Below are positions 27,729-41,300 of a stretch of 64,000 bases of DNA, piece after piece (within the stretch, counting starts at the first letter, position 1; every line of letters begins with the position of its first letter). Position numbers and translations under genes: made by a program. The stretch comes from Rotaria sp. Silwood1 (Eukaryota; Rotifera; Eurotatoria; Philodinida; Philodinidae): positions 3,948,833 to 4,012,832 of the forward strand of contig CAJNOP010000003.1 of assembly GCA_905250075.1 (NCBI GenBank), given 5' to 3'. The notes beneath the pieces are model-generated. The model saw nothing but the letters and a program-made list of their open reading frames with translations. It had not been told where the DNA came from and made no database searches.

Positions 27729-28022
27729 GTCTTTTTATTTAAATTTAGATTGAAATCAAATAGATCATTTTATGCTTTTCTCATAGCAGGAAACATATTA
27801 AACATTAAACAAAGCAATTTTTCCAGCAATTAACCATTTTGTGACAAAAATTTCCTAATCTTGCTACAATAAGTTCAACTGTATGGTTTTCTGTGAATAC
27901 TTTTGTTTCCAATATATAATTTTTTATGTTTTTGTTATTTAAATTTGTAAAACGTGCTGTATCTCTCATACAAGTCGAATTGACTTGAAAAGTTCAAATA
28001 TCTGTTGTTAAACAGATGTCTA

Positions 28023-28282
28023 CTCGGGTCGATCGAAACGGCTATCCGTATTTTAGCCGTCAATTTGCTTCATACGGCACCGTGAACGGACCCTATTTTC
28101 TCGTCATCTTGGACACAGTAATACGGCACCGTATATCGGGTCGTATTTTCACAGCATACGGCCGTAATCTCATTATGATAGAGCCATATAACTGCGTCCA
28201 CCCATACGACCGTATACGGTGTGTTTAGGCGTCGTAAAGTAACCGTAAACAGTCGTATATAGGCTGTATCGATTGACCTGGG
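28023..28282. mobile_element. CGGCCGTAT-word MITE-like element, copy 1
   Basis: A 260-bp element that is GC-richer than its surroundings. The ends are imperfect 17-bp inverted repeats (CTCGGGTCGATCGAAAC versus CCCAGGTCAATCGATAC when reversed). TA lies on both outer sides. The interior repeats CGTAT/ATACG words in both orientations and includes CATACGGCCGTA. A second copy in the same orientation is at 46373-46598. Open frames over it on both strands are by-products. Confidence 0.8.
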
Positions 28283-30947
28283 TAAAACATTAGAAAAACA
28301 CAATCTGTGTGGCTCTTACAAAATAGAATGGATTACTAGGAGCTAGTTATAATTCTTCTTAGATTAGCTGTTGAACGTTGTCATATATTTTCCATAAAAT
28401 ATGCTTGATAAATAATGTTCATATAGGAATAACATATATTGCTTCAGCTTCTTTAAAAATTGCTGGTAAATGAAGACTTTCGATTATTGATAGAAGAGAA
28501 AACTTGTTAATGATTTGATCAAGAAGTACTTTAGCGAAATAAACAGATCAATCACTAGTTAATGGTAATGAAACTGTTGGATCAGTCGTTTGTATTTGCT
28601 ATGTTTAGTATTGATAGTGCATCTTAGTTTTATTAATAGAGTAAATGTTAAAATAGGACACATCGGAGCAGCAGTCGATGGTGGCGATGTTAGAGATGAA
28701 TTGATTGTTGATAGATGAAGAGTAAATGTTCACTGACATTAAATGAGAGCTGTTATCATTAGAGATTGGCATGATACAGAACGAAATAGGATGATCATAT
28801 AAATATATATTAATGTATGTATCTAGATGTAAAGAAGCAAGTCATTGTAGACTATGATTCAAGAAAAAGGACTTGGAAGCTATCTAAAGTTTTACGAAAA
28901 TACATTATTTGATAAATTTGAATGATTCTTTATATAAACGATACCATTCATGTTGTTATACATGGAAATCAATCGTTTTTTAACTCATACTATAAAAATT
29001 GACCTATAAAAGTTTAATCTTGGTCACAGATAAGAGTTTTATTTTCTACCAAGCACGCCACTATGTGGAAAAGTCACGTGAGGGGTTACTATATCATTTT
29101 TAATCTTGGACGTAATGAATACATGCTTCTTTTACTGTTACCTGGTTAACGTCCTATAATATATGACTAAAGCGTAAAACTACGTTATAACGTCATATCA
29201 GAAAAAAAGTGTAAAAGGCTTCACGATTGAACGAAAGAACATGTACGTCATATTCAAGTATATGTGAAAGAATAAAAGGAATAGCATCAGTAACATCATG
29301 TTTTTTTCTTTCTTTTCTTTTTACGGTATAATGAAATGTACCACTCCGATATATTTATAGACGTTTCACCACATCACTAGTAATGCTTCATAGTAACTGA
29401 CATACAGTCGACGCATAGCTTTATGATCATCGTCAAGAAAGATTGCATCATTAATTGCTCACTCAAACAAGACAAGAATGTAACGAATAAGGGTGGAGAG
29501 ACAGATTGTTTGATAGTCAGTATTCTCAGTCAAATAATACGGTCCATATATGGGCTTTTTACGCTCTGTATTTTATAGTAAACCGGACGAATGTTTTACT
29601 ACCATCTTTAGTCTGAGTAGGGCATACATACGAACCCATACGATGTAAAAATTGTGTTGTATACTGTACTGTAGTGCAATGATCGTAATTAAGACGATAC
29701 ACAGCCTCCTTTTCGTATCTTATTTAACTATAAACAGTCGTGTACGATACAGTTCTGGCGAAAAATGGGGACACGCGCAACTATTGTATGAGATATGAGG
29801 TTGGAAGTAAAGAAAAAGTTTTCTTTTTCAATGTCAATCTTTGAGATTAATACAACTGAATAGAATGTAAGAAAAAGAACAAAAATTACCTAAGACAATG
29901 CAAAAGCAGTGTCGGTAGTATTTTAATTCTTTATAAAAAAAAACTTAAAGAAACATTCTCTCTCTATATAGTCCTATAATAACAACAATACCTTGTTTTT
30001 CTATGTTATTTGATGATTCTTCATCTAATATCATAATATTAAGATTTTTATAAGATCTATTCGGTTATGATATGTACCAGTTACATTAGGTTCATATTAT
30101 CTGTGATATGTATTCTCTTCTTCATTCCTCTTCTCTTGTTTCTATATTCCTTTTTTCTCGTCTCTGTTAGTGCCTAACCTTTAATATGTATATATAAAGA
30201 CGCATGTCTTGTTTGTTTTGTTTGCATCTATAGTTTATTAGTGTGTCCTCAAGAAACTAAAAGACATAAAATTAGTTTAGACATTGACACTGTTCACCTC
30301 TATTTTTTAGATGAATGAGAAAAATTTTCGCTTTTACATCAAAGTGTGCACTGCGCTTCGTATTCAAGCATAAGTTATTCGTAATGAAGCTCCTTCTCTT
30401 AGAGCAGTTGAAGGATGGTCTAAATTTTTTATGAAGGTCAATAAGAATTTGAAGATGAAATACAAATTATTCGTTTCTCTATTTCGCTTTTAGTCCGCCG
30501 CTACTACTTTTTGTATATCCTAACATATATAGACAGCTACGCATTAAATGAGACAAGAATAAAAAAAAGAAAAGAGAGAAGAATAAAAAGAGAGCCCAGA
30601 AGAGAATACATATCAAAGACAATATGAACTTACTATAAGTGTCACATATCACAAGAGAACAGGTCTTATTGAAATTTTTTTTTTATGATAATAGTTGAAG
30701 AATGGTCAAATACCAGAGGAAAAAAGAGCATTATTTTTATTATTAGCTCATACAGAGCGAAAGTTTTTTTAAAATTTTTATAAAGACTTAAAATACATTC
30801 GCCCGTACTTTTGCGTTGCCCTAAATATATGTTATTGCTTCTGTACTCACAATAAGAGTAAAAGGGACGCGTATATATTTCCAACAGAATAATGCTATGC
30901 ACATAATTAAGTTTTCTTTTTCTTTCATTTTAGCCTAATATCTAAAG

Positions 30948-32688
30948 ATGGTTGCTGAAAACTCAGTAGTCCCTATTGATAATCCCGCTCCGCCACGTTT
31001 AATTCCATCAACACGTTTTACATTAGCATTACTAGTCTTTTTTGCTTTTGTTGTTCAATATTCTCAACGTGTGAATCTACCAATAGGTATTGTATGCATG
31101 GTTAATCGTACAAAACCAATTCATCATAATACTTTGTTCCATGTAACAACTGAATTACCAAATGATATCTCGATAGATTATCTTAATTCCTCAATAACAA
31201 CAAGTCCGACTAGTATTAATAAAGAAAAAGGAGGTTTTTTTAATGAAAAACAATTTCATTGGCCTGAATTACAACAACAACTTCTGCTAGGTGGATATTG
31301 GGCTGGTTATATATTCACACAAATACCAGGTTGATAGAAAGATTTTTTTTACATAATGATTAGTATGCTCAATTTCATCATTAGGTGGATGGTTAGCAAC
31401 CAGTATAGGTGCAAAATGGGTTTACGCAGGTTCTCTAGGAACTAGTTCATTAGCTACTCTAGCAATAACATGGATGTATATGATGTCCAGTACACATTTT
31501 TTTTTGATACTTATGCTTCGATTTATAATTGGTCTTGCACATGGTGTACTTTTTCCAGCAACAATTTCTCTTTGGTCGGTATGGGCTGTTCCACAAGAAC
31601 GAAGTACACTTGCCTCAATTGGATTTTGTGGAACACATCTTGGAACATCTTTAACAGTGCTTGTTGGTGGAGTATTTTGTCGTTATTTATTTGCAGGATG
31701 GATGTATCTATTTTTTATCACAAGTATTCTTGGTTTTATCTGGTTGGCATTATGGACTACGTTAACAGCAAATGCACCACATCATCATAAAAAAATTAGT
31801 GATCATGAACGAGATTATATAAGTAGTTTAACCGGTAGTACTGGTCATAAACGTCCAATGTCATTAGCATCAATACCATGGAAAAACATAATCAAGTCAA
31901 AACCATTAGTTGCTTTAATCTTAACACAGAATGCGAATTTGTTCGGTTTATTTTTCTTTTTAACAAATCTTGCTAAAGTTTTAAATGAACTTTTAAATAT
32001 TACACCAGCAAATACTGGTTATATATTATCTTTTGGATATTTTTTAACATTATTAAGTAGTCTATTATCAGGTAATAGAAATAAAAATGAGATTTTTTTG
32101 TAAAAAAAAAAATTGGTTTTTAGGTATTGCAGTTGATCATGTCGTTCGAAAAAATGTTGTAACATTAACAACTGCAAGAAAAATATCGAATTCTTTAACA
32201 TCATTTATACCTGTCTTCTGCATGGTTTTACTTTATTTTTCTGATAATTCAAGTCATAGAGTAGGCGTTTTTGCTGTTCTGTTATTTCTTGCTGCTTCTG
32301 GTAAAATTTCACATATATTTTTTATTTATTTCAATACCTATTTTTTTCATTAGGTCTCGGTTATGGTAGTGGTTATGTAGTCAATTTTGCGGATATTGTT
32401 CCAGCTTATTCCGGTGTTATATTTGGCCTTGCTAATACATTTGCATCATTAGCTGGTGTAATTGGAAACTTAGTTGCAGGAATAATTGTTAAGAAACCAG
32501 TTTTAGAACAATGGAGAAAATTATATATTATCTTTGGTATTGTTTATTTCTTTGGTGGTCTTGTTTATGTTTTATATGGTTCGGCTGTACCAAGAAAATG
32601 GGCGAAATTTCAAACTGTGAACAATGATGCTAAACTAGAGAAAAAAACAAACGACGAAACAGCAATGCCAATGGACGAAAAAGTTTAA
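30948..32688 (+). CDS. SLC17-family (sialin/vesicular transporter-like) MFS anion transporter
   Basis: Four exons: 30948-31329, 31385-32071, 32124-32300 and 32354-32688; 526 residues. The first transmembrane helix (LALLVFFAFVVQYSQRVNLPIGIVCMV) is followed by a luminal loop with an NRT glycosylation site and further NSS. Family motifs follow: LLGGYWAGYIFTQIPGGWLA, RFIIGLAHGVLFPA and WAVPQERSTLASIGFCGTHLG. About ten more hydrophobic helices and a short hydrophilic C-terminus follow. The family couples organic anion movement (sialic acid, glutamate, phosphate) to proton or sodium gradients in lysosomal, vesicle or plasma membranes. The substrate cannot be assigned here. A TTTTAG acceptor at 30928-30933, 14 bases before the ATG, suggests a 5'-UTR intron or a spliced-leader site. 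Confidence 0.9.
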
Positions 32689-33833
32689 CCAAACCAAAAG
32701 GATATTTAAAAATCGTTTTCTTTTTTCTTTCCTTCTCTTAGCACAAATTTTCCTGTTTCGCATAATAGAATAGGCCATTTTTCATATTATTATGTGACCA
32801 ATTTTTAAAATGATCTCACTCTTTTTCTTTGTGCTAGGAAATTCTTCTTCAAACTAAACATAACTTGATGCAAATTCACTTTTGGCATTTTTTTCATTAT
32901 CATTTTATTTGAACAAGAAAATCAATGAAGAAAAACAAGCATTGAAATATTTATAAATGATTTTATACTTTCTGTAAAATTTTGATACTAAAAATCGTGA
33001 ACTTTATTGCTGTTTTTATTATGATGATGAACTACACTTGTATTCATAATTGATTATTCGTCGTTTTCTTATGCTAAGTAAATATCTTGTGATATGAGAT
33101 ATATGACGAAGAATATAGTTAGTGAGAAATATGGCCAAAATAGTTTATGAATTTTCATTCAGATTTAATATTTAATTTAGATTATCCAAGATAAATTTTT
33201 ATTGAGGAATCGGGGACGTAATGGAATCGAGGAGCGCAACACTTTCAGAATCAGTAGAAGAACTAATCTTGTTTCAGGACAAGTTCATGGTGAGTATACT
33301 TATAAAAAGAAACTATCCACGTGTTATTATAAAGGCTTATTAATGATGAGTATAATCTACAAATCAAAACTATTTTTGGTATCAACTCAAATATAAACAG
33401 AACACACAAATAGCAATTGCATCATTAATAAAACAAAATTTCAATCACAATATTCTCTTGATTTCAAAGTATGTCTTTAGTCAAGAGATACTTTTATGAC
33501 AATGGAATGTTTATGTTTTTAACTATGCAACACTATTCAATTGTTTATAATGCATTTGGCCCATAAATTGAACAACAAAAGAACTCTTCATAATTTTGTA
33601 TCACCATCAAATTTGTTCAAAAGCACCCATTTGAATGTTTTTACTATTCCTTCCAATAACAATCAATTCCACAAGAACAAGAAAATACTATATCCTAAAA
33701 AAGATTCATCTATCAGCATGTGTTTGTACTTTTGCAGTGTCTACATATCATTAATAATATTTCATAATCTTTTGTTTTATTAAGTTTAACCGAATTTTCA
33801 CTTCAAAATAAAATAACAAACTAAAATTTTACT
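32689..33833. other. intergenic between convergent SLC17 and 7TM genes
   Basis: AT-rich 3' flanks of two convergent genes. The open frames at 33202 and 33541 have no recognisable domain. Confidence 0.5.
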
Positions 33834-34973
33834 TTAGCTTTTGTTGTAAATTTTCGTGTCAATAAGCTCATCATCAATAGTTGATATTGACTTAATAGTT
33901 TCTAATGATGTTCCTTTTCTCCATGACACATGCATAACTTCAAATTCTTGTATATGTCGTCTTTTATTATAGAAACAAAAACATAATTTTCTAAACAACC
34001 ATATTTGATAAAATTCTTTAACATAAAAATTATTGGGCATAACATAAATTATGTACGTTAATATTTGCGGAGTATAAAGAAGAAAAATAAATACAATGTG
34101 TAAACGAATTTTATAATTTGATGATAATGTTAAACAAAAATTCAATAAATTTAGATATAAACTATTTAAAAGCATACAAAAAATAATAAATAATGATGGA
34201 ATAAAATAAGTTTGATGAATAATTATTTTTCGAAGACAATTGTCTTTTATGAATAATACAATAACACATATAATACATATTACATGAATTAAACATGGAA
34301 TAATTATATAAATATAATATAGAATTATTGACCAATATTTATATGAATATTTTTTATATGTACAATAGAAATTACCAGATTGATCAATTAATAAACTTCG
34401 TCCATATATTTTATCAAGATTTGATAGTGAAACAATAACAAAAAAAAATAATGAAATAATTAAAGATCGTTTACGTCGACGAAATTTATCAAAATTAAAA
34501 CATATATAGAGTACACTTTCTATTGCAATTGCAGTACTCATCACAATACTTGTATAAACCATAATAAGAGATAAATATGGATAACCATAACAAGCCCATA
34601 TACGAAATAAATACTTATCATAATAAATAGTAGTTATTATATTTGTTAAAATTAACATCATTAATATTAAACTACATATTGAATAGTTAATTAAATAAAT
34701 ACCACAAACTGTATGTCGAATACGTTCTCGCATAAATGTCATTATAGAAAATATATTATTTATTATACCAATAGAAGCTAATAAAATAAAAATAAAACCA
34801 TAAACATAACGTAATAGTGGAAGATCATAAAGAATTGCTCCAATCATGGGAAGAGTTAATGCATTATAATGGATATCTTTATTGTTATTAAGATAATATT
34901 CTTTAGAACAAGTATAAAAACCAAATAAACATCGATTTTCTTTCAGATAAGAACTACCGTTTGAACACAACAT
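33834..34973 (-). CDS. rotifer-type orphan 7TM receptor, single exon (379 aa)
   Basis: One uninterrupted frame. The first ATG is at 34973 (five codons inside the longest open frame, which begins with TTG). An extracellular N-terminus with a cysteine trio (MLCSNGSSYLKENRC) precedes seven hydrophobic segments: FIFILLASIGIINNIFSIMTF, HTVCGIYLINYSICSLILMM, YLSLIMVYTSIVMSTAIAIE (the E-x5-F region stands where DRY is expected), SLIISLFFFVIVSLSNL, then TM5 to TM7 and a basic tail (FRKLCFCFYNKRRHIQEF). The IRHTVCGIYL step into TM2 resembles the orphan 7TM family that in rotifers often follows EGF-like domains. No EGF domain is seen here. The ligand and coupling are unknown. Confidence 0.75.
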   Translation of the reverse strand: MLCSNGSSYLKENRCLFGFYTCSKEYYLNNNKDIHYNALTLPMIGAILYDLPLLRYVYGFIFILLASIGIINNIFSIMTFMRERIRHTVCGIYLINYSICSLILMMLILTNIITTIYYDKYLFRIWACYGYPYLSLIMVYTSIVMSTAIAIESVLYICFNFDKFRRRKRSLIISLFFFVIVSLSNLDKIYGRSLLIDQSGNFYCTYKKYSYKYWSIILYYIYIIIPCLIHVICIICVIVLFIKDNCLRKIIIHQTYFIPSLFIIFCMLLNSLYLNLLNFCLTLSSNYKIRLHIVFIFLLYTPQILTYIIYVMPNNFYVKEFYQIWLFRKLCFCFYNKRRHIQEFEVMHVSWRKGTSLETIKSISTIDDELIDTKIYNKS

Positions 34974-37941
34974 TGTTTTGAAAAACAAAATAATGAAAAA
35001 TGAGTAGAAATTTGCTATACATTCAAATTATACATATTCAAATTAGTAAAAATGCAATTTGCATACAGGCAGCTTACAAGAAACATGTGTCAAAACGATG
35101 ATTTCTACTTGATTTAATGAAAACCTAATCAGTTGTATAATATATTACTTATTAGAATAGTTTCTGATAAAACTATTCATTTAAGAATGTTGTGGATGGT
35201 TTCACCAATAAGTTATTGTGCAATCTTTCGTAGACTGTTTTTTTTTGAATATCCTACATTAATGTGACATTTTATTCATAGTGTGAGTCTTTTATTCTAA
35301 CTAGATGTTTGACGAAAAAAAAAATGACAATCCAGGTACTCTCTGATTTAGTACGAGTCGAGCCCATCTTGTTTCGATCCCAATCGATGATTTCTTACCT
35401 GCAGTAATTTTGATTGATTCTTATTTCGGTTTCCTTCCAATTCGCTCGTAATTCATGAACTTGAAAGCAGATGAATTTTTGATGGAATAATGTTAAGAGC
35501 TATTAATGAGACAGTCATTAATGTTGTTTATACTTTCAATATTATTAACAGAAGTTTATTTAGGCTTGACCATCTAATTATTATAGGTTAAAAAAATATG
35601 TTTATGTCAACAAAGTCGATTCAACACGTGTGATATATATTTAATTATTCATTGTTTATATGATCTTATATTTAAATAATATTTCTAGAATATGATAGTC
35701 AATCATGTTATTTATGGTTAAATCAAATAATTCCCTATATATATCTGTGATGATAGCTTTCACAGGTATATGGTTAAGAGTTGATTTTATTATGGAAAAA
35801 GTGTCGATTGAATTGTTTTAATATGAATATAGATGTTTCATGCATTCATGTACTATTTATTTCATTAGGTTCTTTCTATTATTTATATCTATGTTTAAAT
35901 TATTTTTTATTTTCATCCTTTACTCACTTAAAGAATTATTAATACGAGAAATTTCTATATTTGAGTTAATTCCAAATTTCCAATGAGTTTATATGAAAAA
36001 GAATTCTGCTGATTTTTAAACTGATATCCTATATATAATTCGTCCAATTTGTTCATTTTTTAAACTAAGAGCAAAAATTCGTCAAAAAATTTTACTTCAT
36101 TGCGCAAAGAAATATATTTGTTATTTATGATTGAAACAAACGTTGAATCATACAACTAGAGCTTTTTATTTCACCTTTATATATCATTCCATATTATTTT
36201 TTTCCAAATCCAAAATATGTATACCATTGATGCCATTCGGAAATATTGCCTTTTAAATTCTGATTCTTATCCTAACAGTTATAATCATCATGTTCTTGTA
36301 TGATCATTAGGCAAAGAAGAGATGTCTGTTCTAGTACAATAGTGGTACATTTATTCAACAAACATGACGTGCATGATTAGAATCTCATGACAGAGATTCG
36401 TTTTTCTTGTGCTGTTGATATCCTATCATATTGTTTAGTTCTGATAGTAAATTATAAAATCAGATTATTAAATCGTTCTTTCATCTATTGATCAAAACTC
36501 TTTTCCAATTTCAGAGTTGAAGCGCTAGAGTGTGATAATATCTAAATCTTCTTTTATTTGATTACAAAAGTTTGAAGCAGTTCCATATTTCAATTTAGAT
36601 AAGCTTCGAATTTATATTGTATTTGTATTTTTACTTCATATTTCATGTACTTATGTCTCTTTATATAATTTATATTTATCTAAGTGATTGGAATTCTGAG
36701 TAGTACCATCTAACATTTATTTATTAAATATAATTTTGTTGGATTTAGTAAAAACAACAATTAATAGAAAGACATCGATGTGCATCTATTGTGTTTACTT
36801 TACATCAATATATGGAAAATAATATTGATCAATATGAAACTAAATATGATCATCAAACTTGAGCTTACTACAACCAGAAAAAATATGACACTTTTTTTAA
36901 ATTCAATTCATCGATAATTAATTGTTCTTGTATTTCTTTAGTTTTTATTTGAGTTGTATCAGTCAATCAATTAAAAGATGATACTAATGCATGCTTAATT
37001 ACTATCAATGCGGTGCTAAAGTATTTTTCAGTTTTTATGTTGTTTTAACAATGATTTAAAAGGATACAAAATCCCATTATAAAGAGAATTTAGTTTTTTT
37101 GATTATGCTTATTTCTGTACCGAGTGAAAACGCTTACAAAGAAGTAGCTATTAATGTTATAAGCATGAAATGAGACATGACTATTTACAATTTGGCTTTA
37201 CAGTTTACAGTTTATTTAAGCGAGACAAATGTCTAGATTGCATGTTTAGCAGCGAACTGGGCTCTAATTAAAAAGAAAAAAAAAGAAAGTCTAAGATAAG
37301 AACAAAACAGAAGAAGACACTAAAAGACAAACTGCTAGTATTGTTGATGATATTGATCTTATATTTTTTGATGCATGCATACGACAATAAACTCTGATAA
37401 AAAGCATCAATCCGCGCTTTCAACAGTTCACATGCACTGAAGTTATGATTCACACATCTTCTTCCCCTAGGAAAAACACATTTAGTGATGATATGCACAT
37501 AAAAAGTTTTTGTATGTTATTTTACCATTTGACTAGCTATTACACTGTTTTTTCTAGTGCTGAAGACAGTTGCGTACGTCTTCTTTATTATCACTACAAT
37601 CCATGAAAGATAGTCAAAAGGTTAGTAATTAACATGCCCTGAAATAGTGAAATCATGTCATACCGCTCCATGACTTCATTCTATGTTGTGACTATAAAAC
37701 TTTCAGAGTAGATATTTCGTTTCATCGAAACTTTCTAGTTTAATTTCCAAATCAATTCGTCAAAGTTATCATGAAACAGATCCATCCTACTAAAAACCGG
37801 TATTTGATCTTCCACAGACACTCTTAATAAGAAAACGATATTTCGACTATTTTAAAGTGATATCTGACGAATTTCGAACTGTGAATAGTGATGGCAAGGA
37901 TCGTTCGAATGGGAAGTTCTGTATAACAAGAGGAAAAAAGT

Positions 37942-38392
37942 GATGTATCAGTTTAAACAACAAATTTTTCGAGATCACTAGTAAAATAATTAAAAATGAG
38001 TTCATGTTTGGACATTTTGATTATCAAACTTCGGTTTTCAAATAAAGTGCATGTGGTATTCAAAATCAGGATAAAATCCTGAATCGAATAACAGATTTTA
38101 TTACCAAATACTTTTCATCAAAATTCGAACCCGACTTCTCTTATAGCTTATATGAAGTGACTTCATCGAGTATCCGCTCGGATCGAGTGTCGATGAAAAA
38201 TATTTGGTAATAAAATCTGTTATTTGATTCAGGGTTTTATGCTGATTTTGACTACCACATGCACTTTATTTGAAAACGGAAGTTTAATGATCAAAATGTC
38301 CAAACATGAGTTCATTTTTAATTATTTTACCACTAACATCGAAAAATTTGTTTTTTTAAACAACGAATCATTATTTTTTTAAACAGATACAT
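37942..38392. repeat. foldback: about 180-bp inverted repeat with 70-bp centre
   Basis: Arm 1 (37942-38119) and arm 2 (38192-38392) are inverted copies with few substitutions. Shared blocks include AAAATAATTAAAAATGA, GTTCATGTTTGGACATTTTG, AAATAAAGTGCATGTGGT and TTTTATTACCAAATA. Arm 2 has an extra ~23 bp containing a second TTTAAACAACGAATC. The 70-bp centre is unrelated and GC-richer. This could be an inverted-ended transposon remnant or a local inverted duplication. Confidence 0.85.
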
Positions 38393-41300
38393 AGCTTTTT
38401 TTGCCCCTAGTTATACTAATTATAATCTATTAAAAATAACTTTTTCATCATTCATACATGTGTATTTGTTAGGTTTGTAATGTGTACAGAAAATATATTC
38501 AAAGTTCAACTCATGCATTGAGAGAATACAGCTTATTTTGACCCAGAAAAATAGCTAATCCAGTATTCTATACATTGTTTTACATGGAGAATTACAGAAA
38601 AATTAGTTTTGGAATTTTAAAATGGCATTAAACACGAAGATTTAGCAGAGTATTTAAAACTTCATCCACTTTACATGCTTCTGAAAAACATATTATTTTG
38701 AATTTTCTTCAGTGAAAACTAACTATCAAACCTCTAACATAGTATTTTTCCTATATAACTCGATGAACTCTATACACATAAAGCAAAAGAAAAAGAAAAA
38801 AATAAATTTCTGCTTGAATTTTGAATTTTCCGCACCTTACATGTGAGTGCATACATGCTGTTAGATGAGATGACTAATATTCTAATCTTTCTTATTTGAT
38901 ATTGATGTGCTTCATGACAAATAGACGTGGAAGCGTTCTTCACTTTTAAGGTATGTTGGATTGATTTTGTTTACTTAGGCTATTCTGAACAAACAGGAGC
39001 AAAACTAATAAATAAAACTTGTATCATACTCTTGTTTTCCTAAATCGAGAGAAGCGAAACAGGTGCCCACTTTGAGTATATTTCTGCTCTTCTTATTGAT
39101 ATTTCCTTTTACAAATGTATTCCAAATGCGTGTATCTTTAAAAAAATGAGCTCTCTAAATCTGATCTGTAAACTTTTGCTAGCTGCTTCTATAGACACTT
39201 CTCCATATAATGGTCGAAAGGTTTTTTCTTGCGCAACCACATATATATCACTCCTCTCTATAAACTAACGACGAGTGATTACTCGGAGACCAGCTCGAAA
39301 TTTCAGTCAAAATATTTCTTGGTGGGGTTTCGATGAAAACAGAAAAAATAGAAACGTTCAAGTAAGGACTGAGAAGGACGACTAGGCGAAGGAAAAAAAT
39401 CTTACTACTTGTGTCAAATTATTTTTATTCCGTTTTATACATTTCAATTTAGCCAACGTTTTCGAATATTCTTGAAATAGTTATCCACTTTAGATTTTAA
39501 CGACAATTTACAATCTGCGACAAAGTTTAAGCGAAGTCATTTTTCTTGATTTTCATATATTTTTACATTTGCTGTGTTTCCAACTATTCTTTCACATTAA
39601 AGAGTACTGACCTAATTCGTATGGAGATATAGATAATATGAGAGACCGGCTAGATGGTGTATTATAGGAGAGAATTCTGTCTGTCTATGTAGATTCTTTC
39701 ATAATTAAAACAATTTTTTTTTGTACAAAAATAGATTTAAGTGCTTGTCAGTGTTTTGCATTTCATAATCAAGACATTTGCACTAAAATTGAAACAAAAT
39801 AGATTACTCAATAAAAAACTTCATGCTCTATCTGTTTCTAAAAGAAGTTTTAATCCTGATATCAATCTTTACCTCCAAACCTGATTCTAGTGAGAATTGG
39901 TGAAACGCATAGAAAAGTGGAATCCTTCCAATTCAATCGTATCACACTTCACGAAGTTTTTATTATTCGAACGAGAATGGGTATGAGTGTGAAATGTGAA
40001 TGAGGATCAAAGTAAGAAACAAATTACACCCACATTCTACTTGTAAGTTAATGGAGACAAATTTAGTGATGCATTTTTTTAATTAGCCCATTCTCAAAGA
40101 CATGAATACTGTTTTTCTTTTTTTATAATTCGTGAAACGTTCGATTTCTTTATCTATAACAACTGTAATACTTCTAAACAGCTGTTATCGATGTTTGTCT
40201 TATGAATATGAGCTATGAACATTCCTTGATCAGTCGTGAAAGAATCAGCTCCTTTGATCAAAGTATGACAGAGAAATTCCATTTTTTCTGTGGTGAATAA
40301 GCTTTTGAGTCACTGTTTCGTCAGACCCAACGATGGATGTCATCACCTCGAATATGTTAGTGAAATAAACATAGAAAGAAGAAGAAAAAATTTTAAAAAA
40401 TTTTCCACTTCAAGCTGTAATACGCTACTAAAAGATAGACCACTTTTTTCTACACCACATTCACTTCTGAATCTTTTTTACAATAGACATGAATAGAATT
40501 CAATTCTCTTTAAAATGAGACATATAAAGCTTTTAACTATACTCAGGCACGAGCGAAAGACGATGGACTTTGAAGGATTTCACTGTTCATATAGTTCGCT
40601 TGGTCTCACTAAAATCAAGTTTTGGAGATAAAGATTGATGTCAGGATTAAAAATTTTGTTTTAGTAACTAACAGAACGTGAAATTTTCTATGGATTGGTT
40701 TATTTTGTTTTTAGTTTAGTGCAAATCTCTTGGTTAGGAAGTGCGAAATGCTGAAAACCACTTAAATCTATCTTAATGTGGAGACAAATTAGTTTTATTA
40801 TGAAAAATCTATATAGACAGACAGAGTTCCTTCTTATGATACATTACCTAGCCAACCTCTTATACTATCAACATCACCGTGTGAATTCAATCTGAAATAT
40901 TTAACGTGAAAGAAAAGTAAAAAAAGACAAATGTAAAAGAGATCGATATAAAAAAAAACGAGTTTACTTAAAGTTTTGTCTCTGTGCATCATACCCGCTG
41001 CGTTAATATAACTAATTCATTCGATTTCATTTTTTTTTGTTAAAACCAAAATGTCAATATAACAAATGAGACAAAGTAGCATGTATATATATTCAGAGGT
41101 TACCTAACTGGCAGAGAGAGAAGTACCGAGAATGTGATGCTTCCTCACACAAACAAGAAACGCTTTTTGTTTTAGCAGAACCGATCACTTTTCTTGCATT
41201 CCGTTAGCAAAAAAAACTCTACGCCTAAAAAGAACGCGACATCCCCCAATATTGCCTGCCTCACGTCAGTCATGCATATATTTAATGAAAAAAAAATGAA

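Larger units (their letters stand above)
23660..30947. other. 7.3-kb gene-poor interval with transposon remnants
   Basis: No convincing gene on either strand. Structures seen are the inverted-ended element at 27191-27728 and the CGGCCGTAT element at 28023-28282, listed separately, plus a weak inverted-ended patch at about 25668-25898. The open frames at 24495, 25682, 26453 and 26755 show no recognisable domain. Confidence 0.5.

Noticed and set aside
28016-28303. Open frames on both strands over the 28-kb MITE (and over 46369-46626)
   Set aside because: Both copies are repeats with inverted ends, and the frames differ between copies.
29520-29765. Third copy of the CGGCCGTAT element
   Set aside because: ATACG words and TAAACAGTCGT are shared with copy 1, but no matching ends are visible and similarity is too weak to assert.
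38100-38190. Possible tRNA in the centre of the 38-kb foldback (GGGTTCGAAT on the minus strand)
   Set aside because: The T-loop-like sequence lacks a pairing T-stem, and no acceptor stem or anticodon arm can be drawn.
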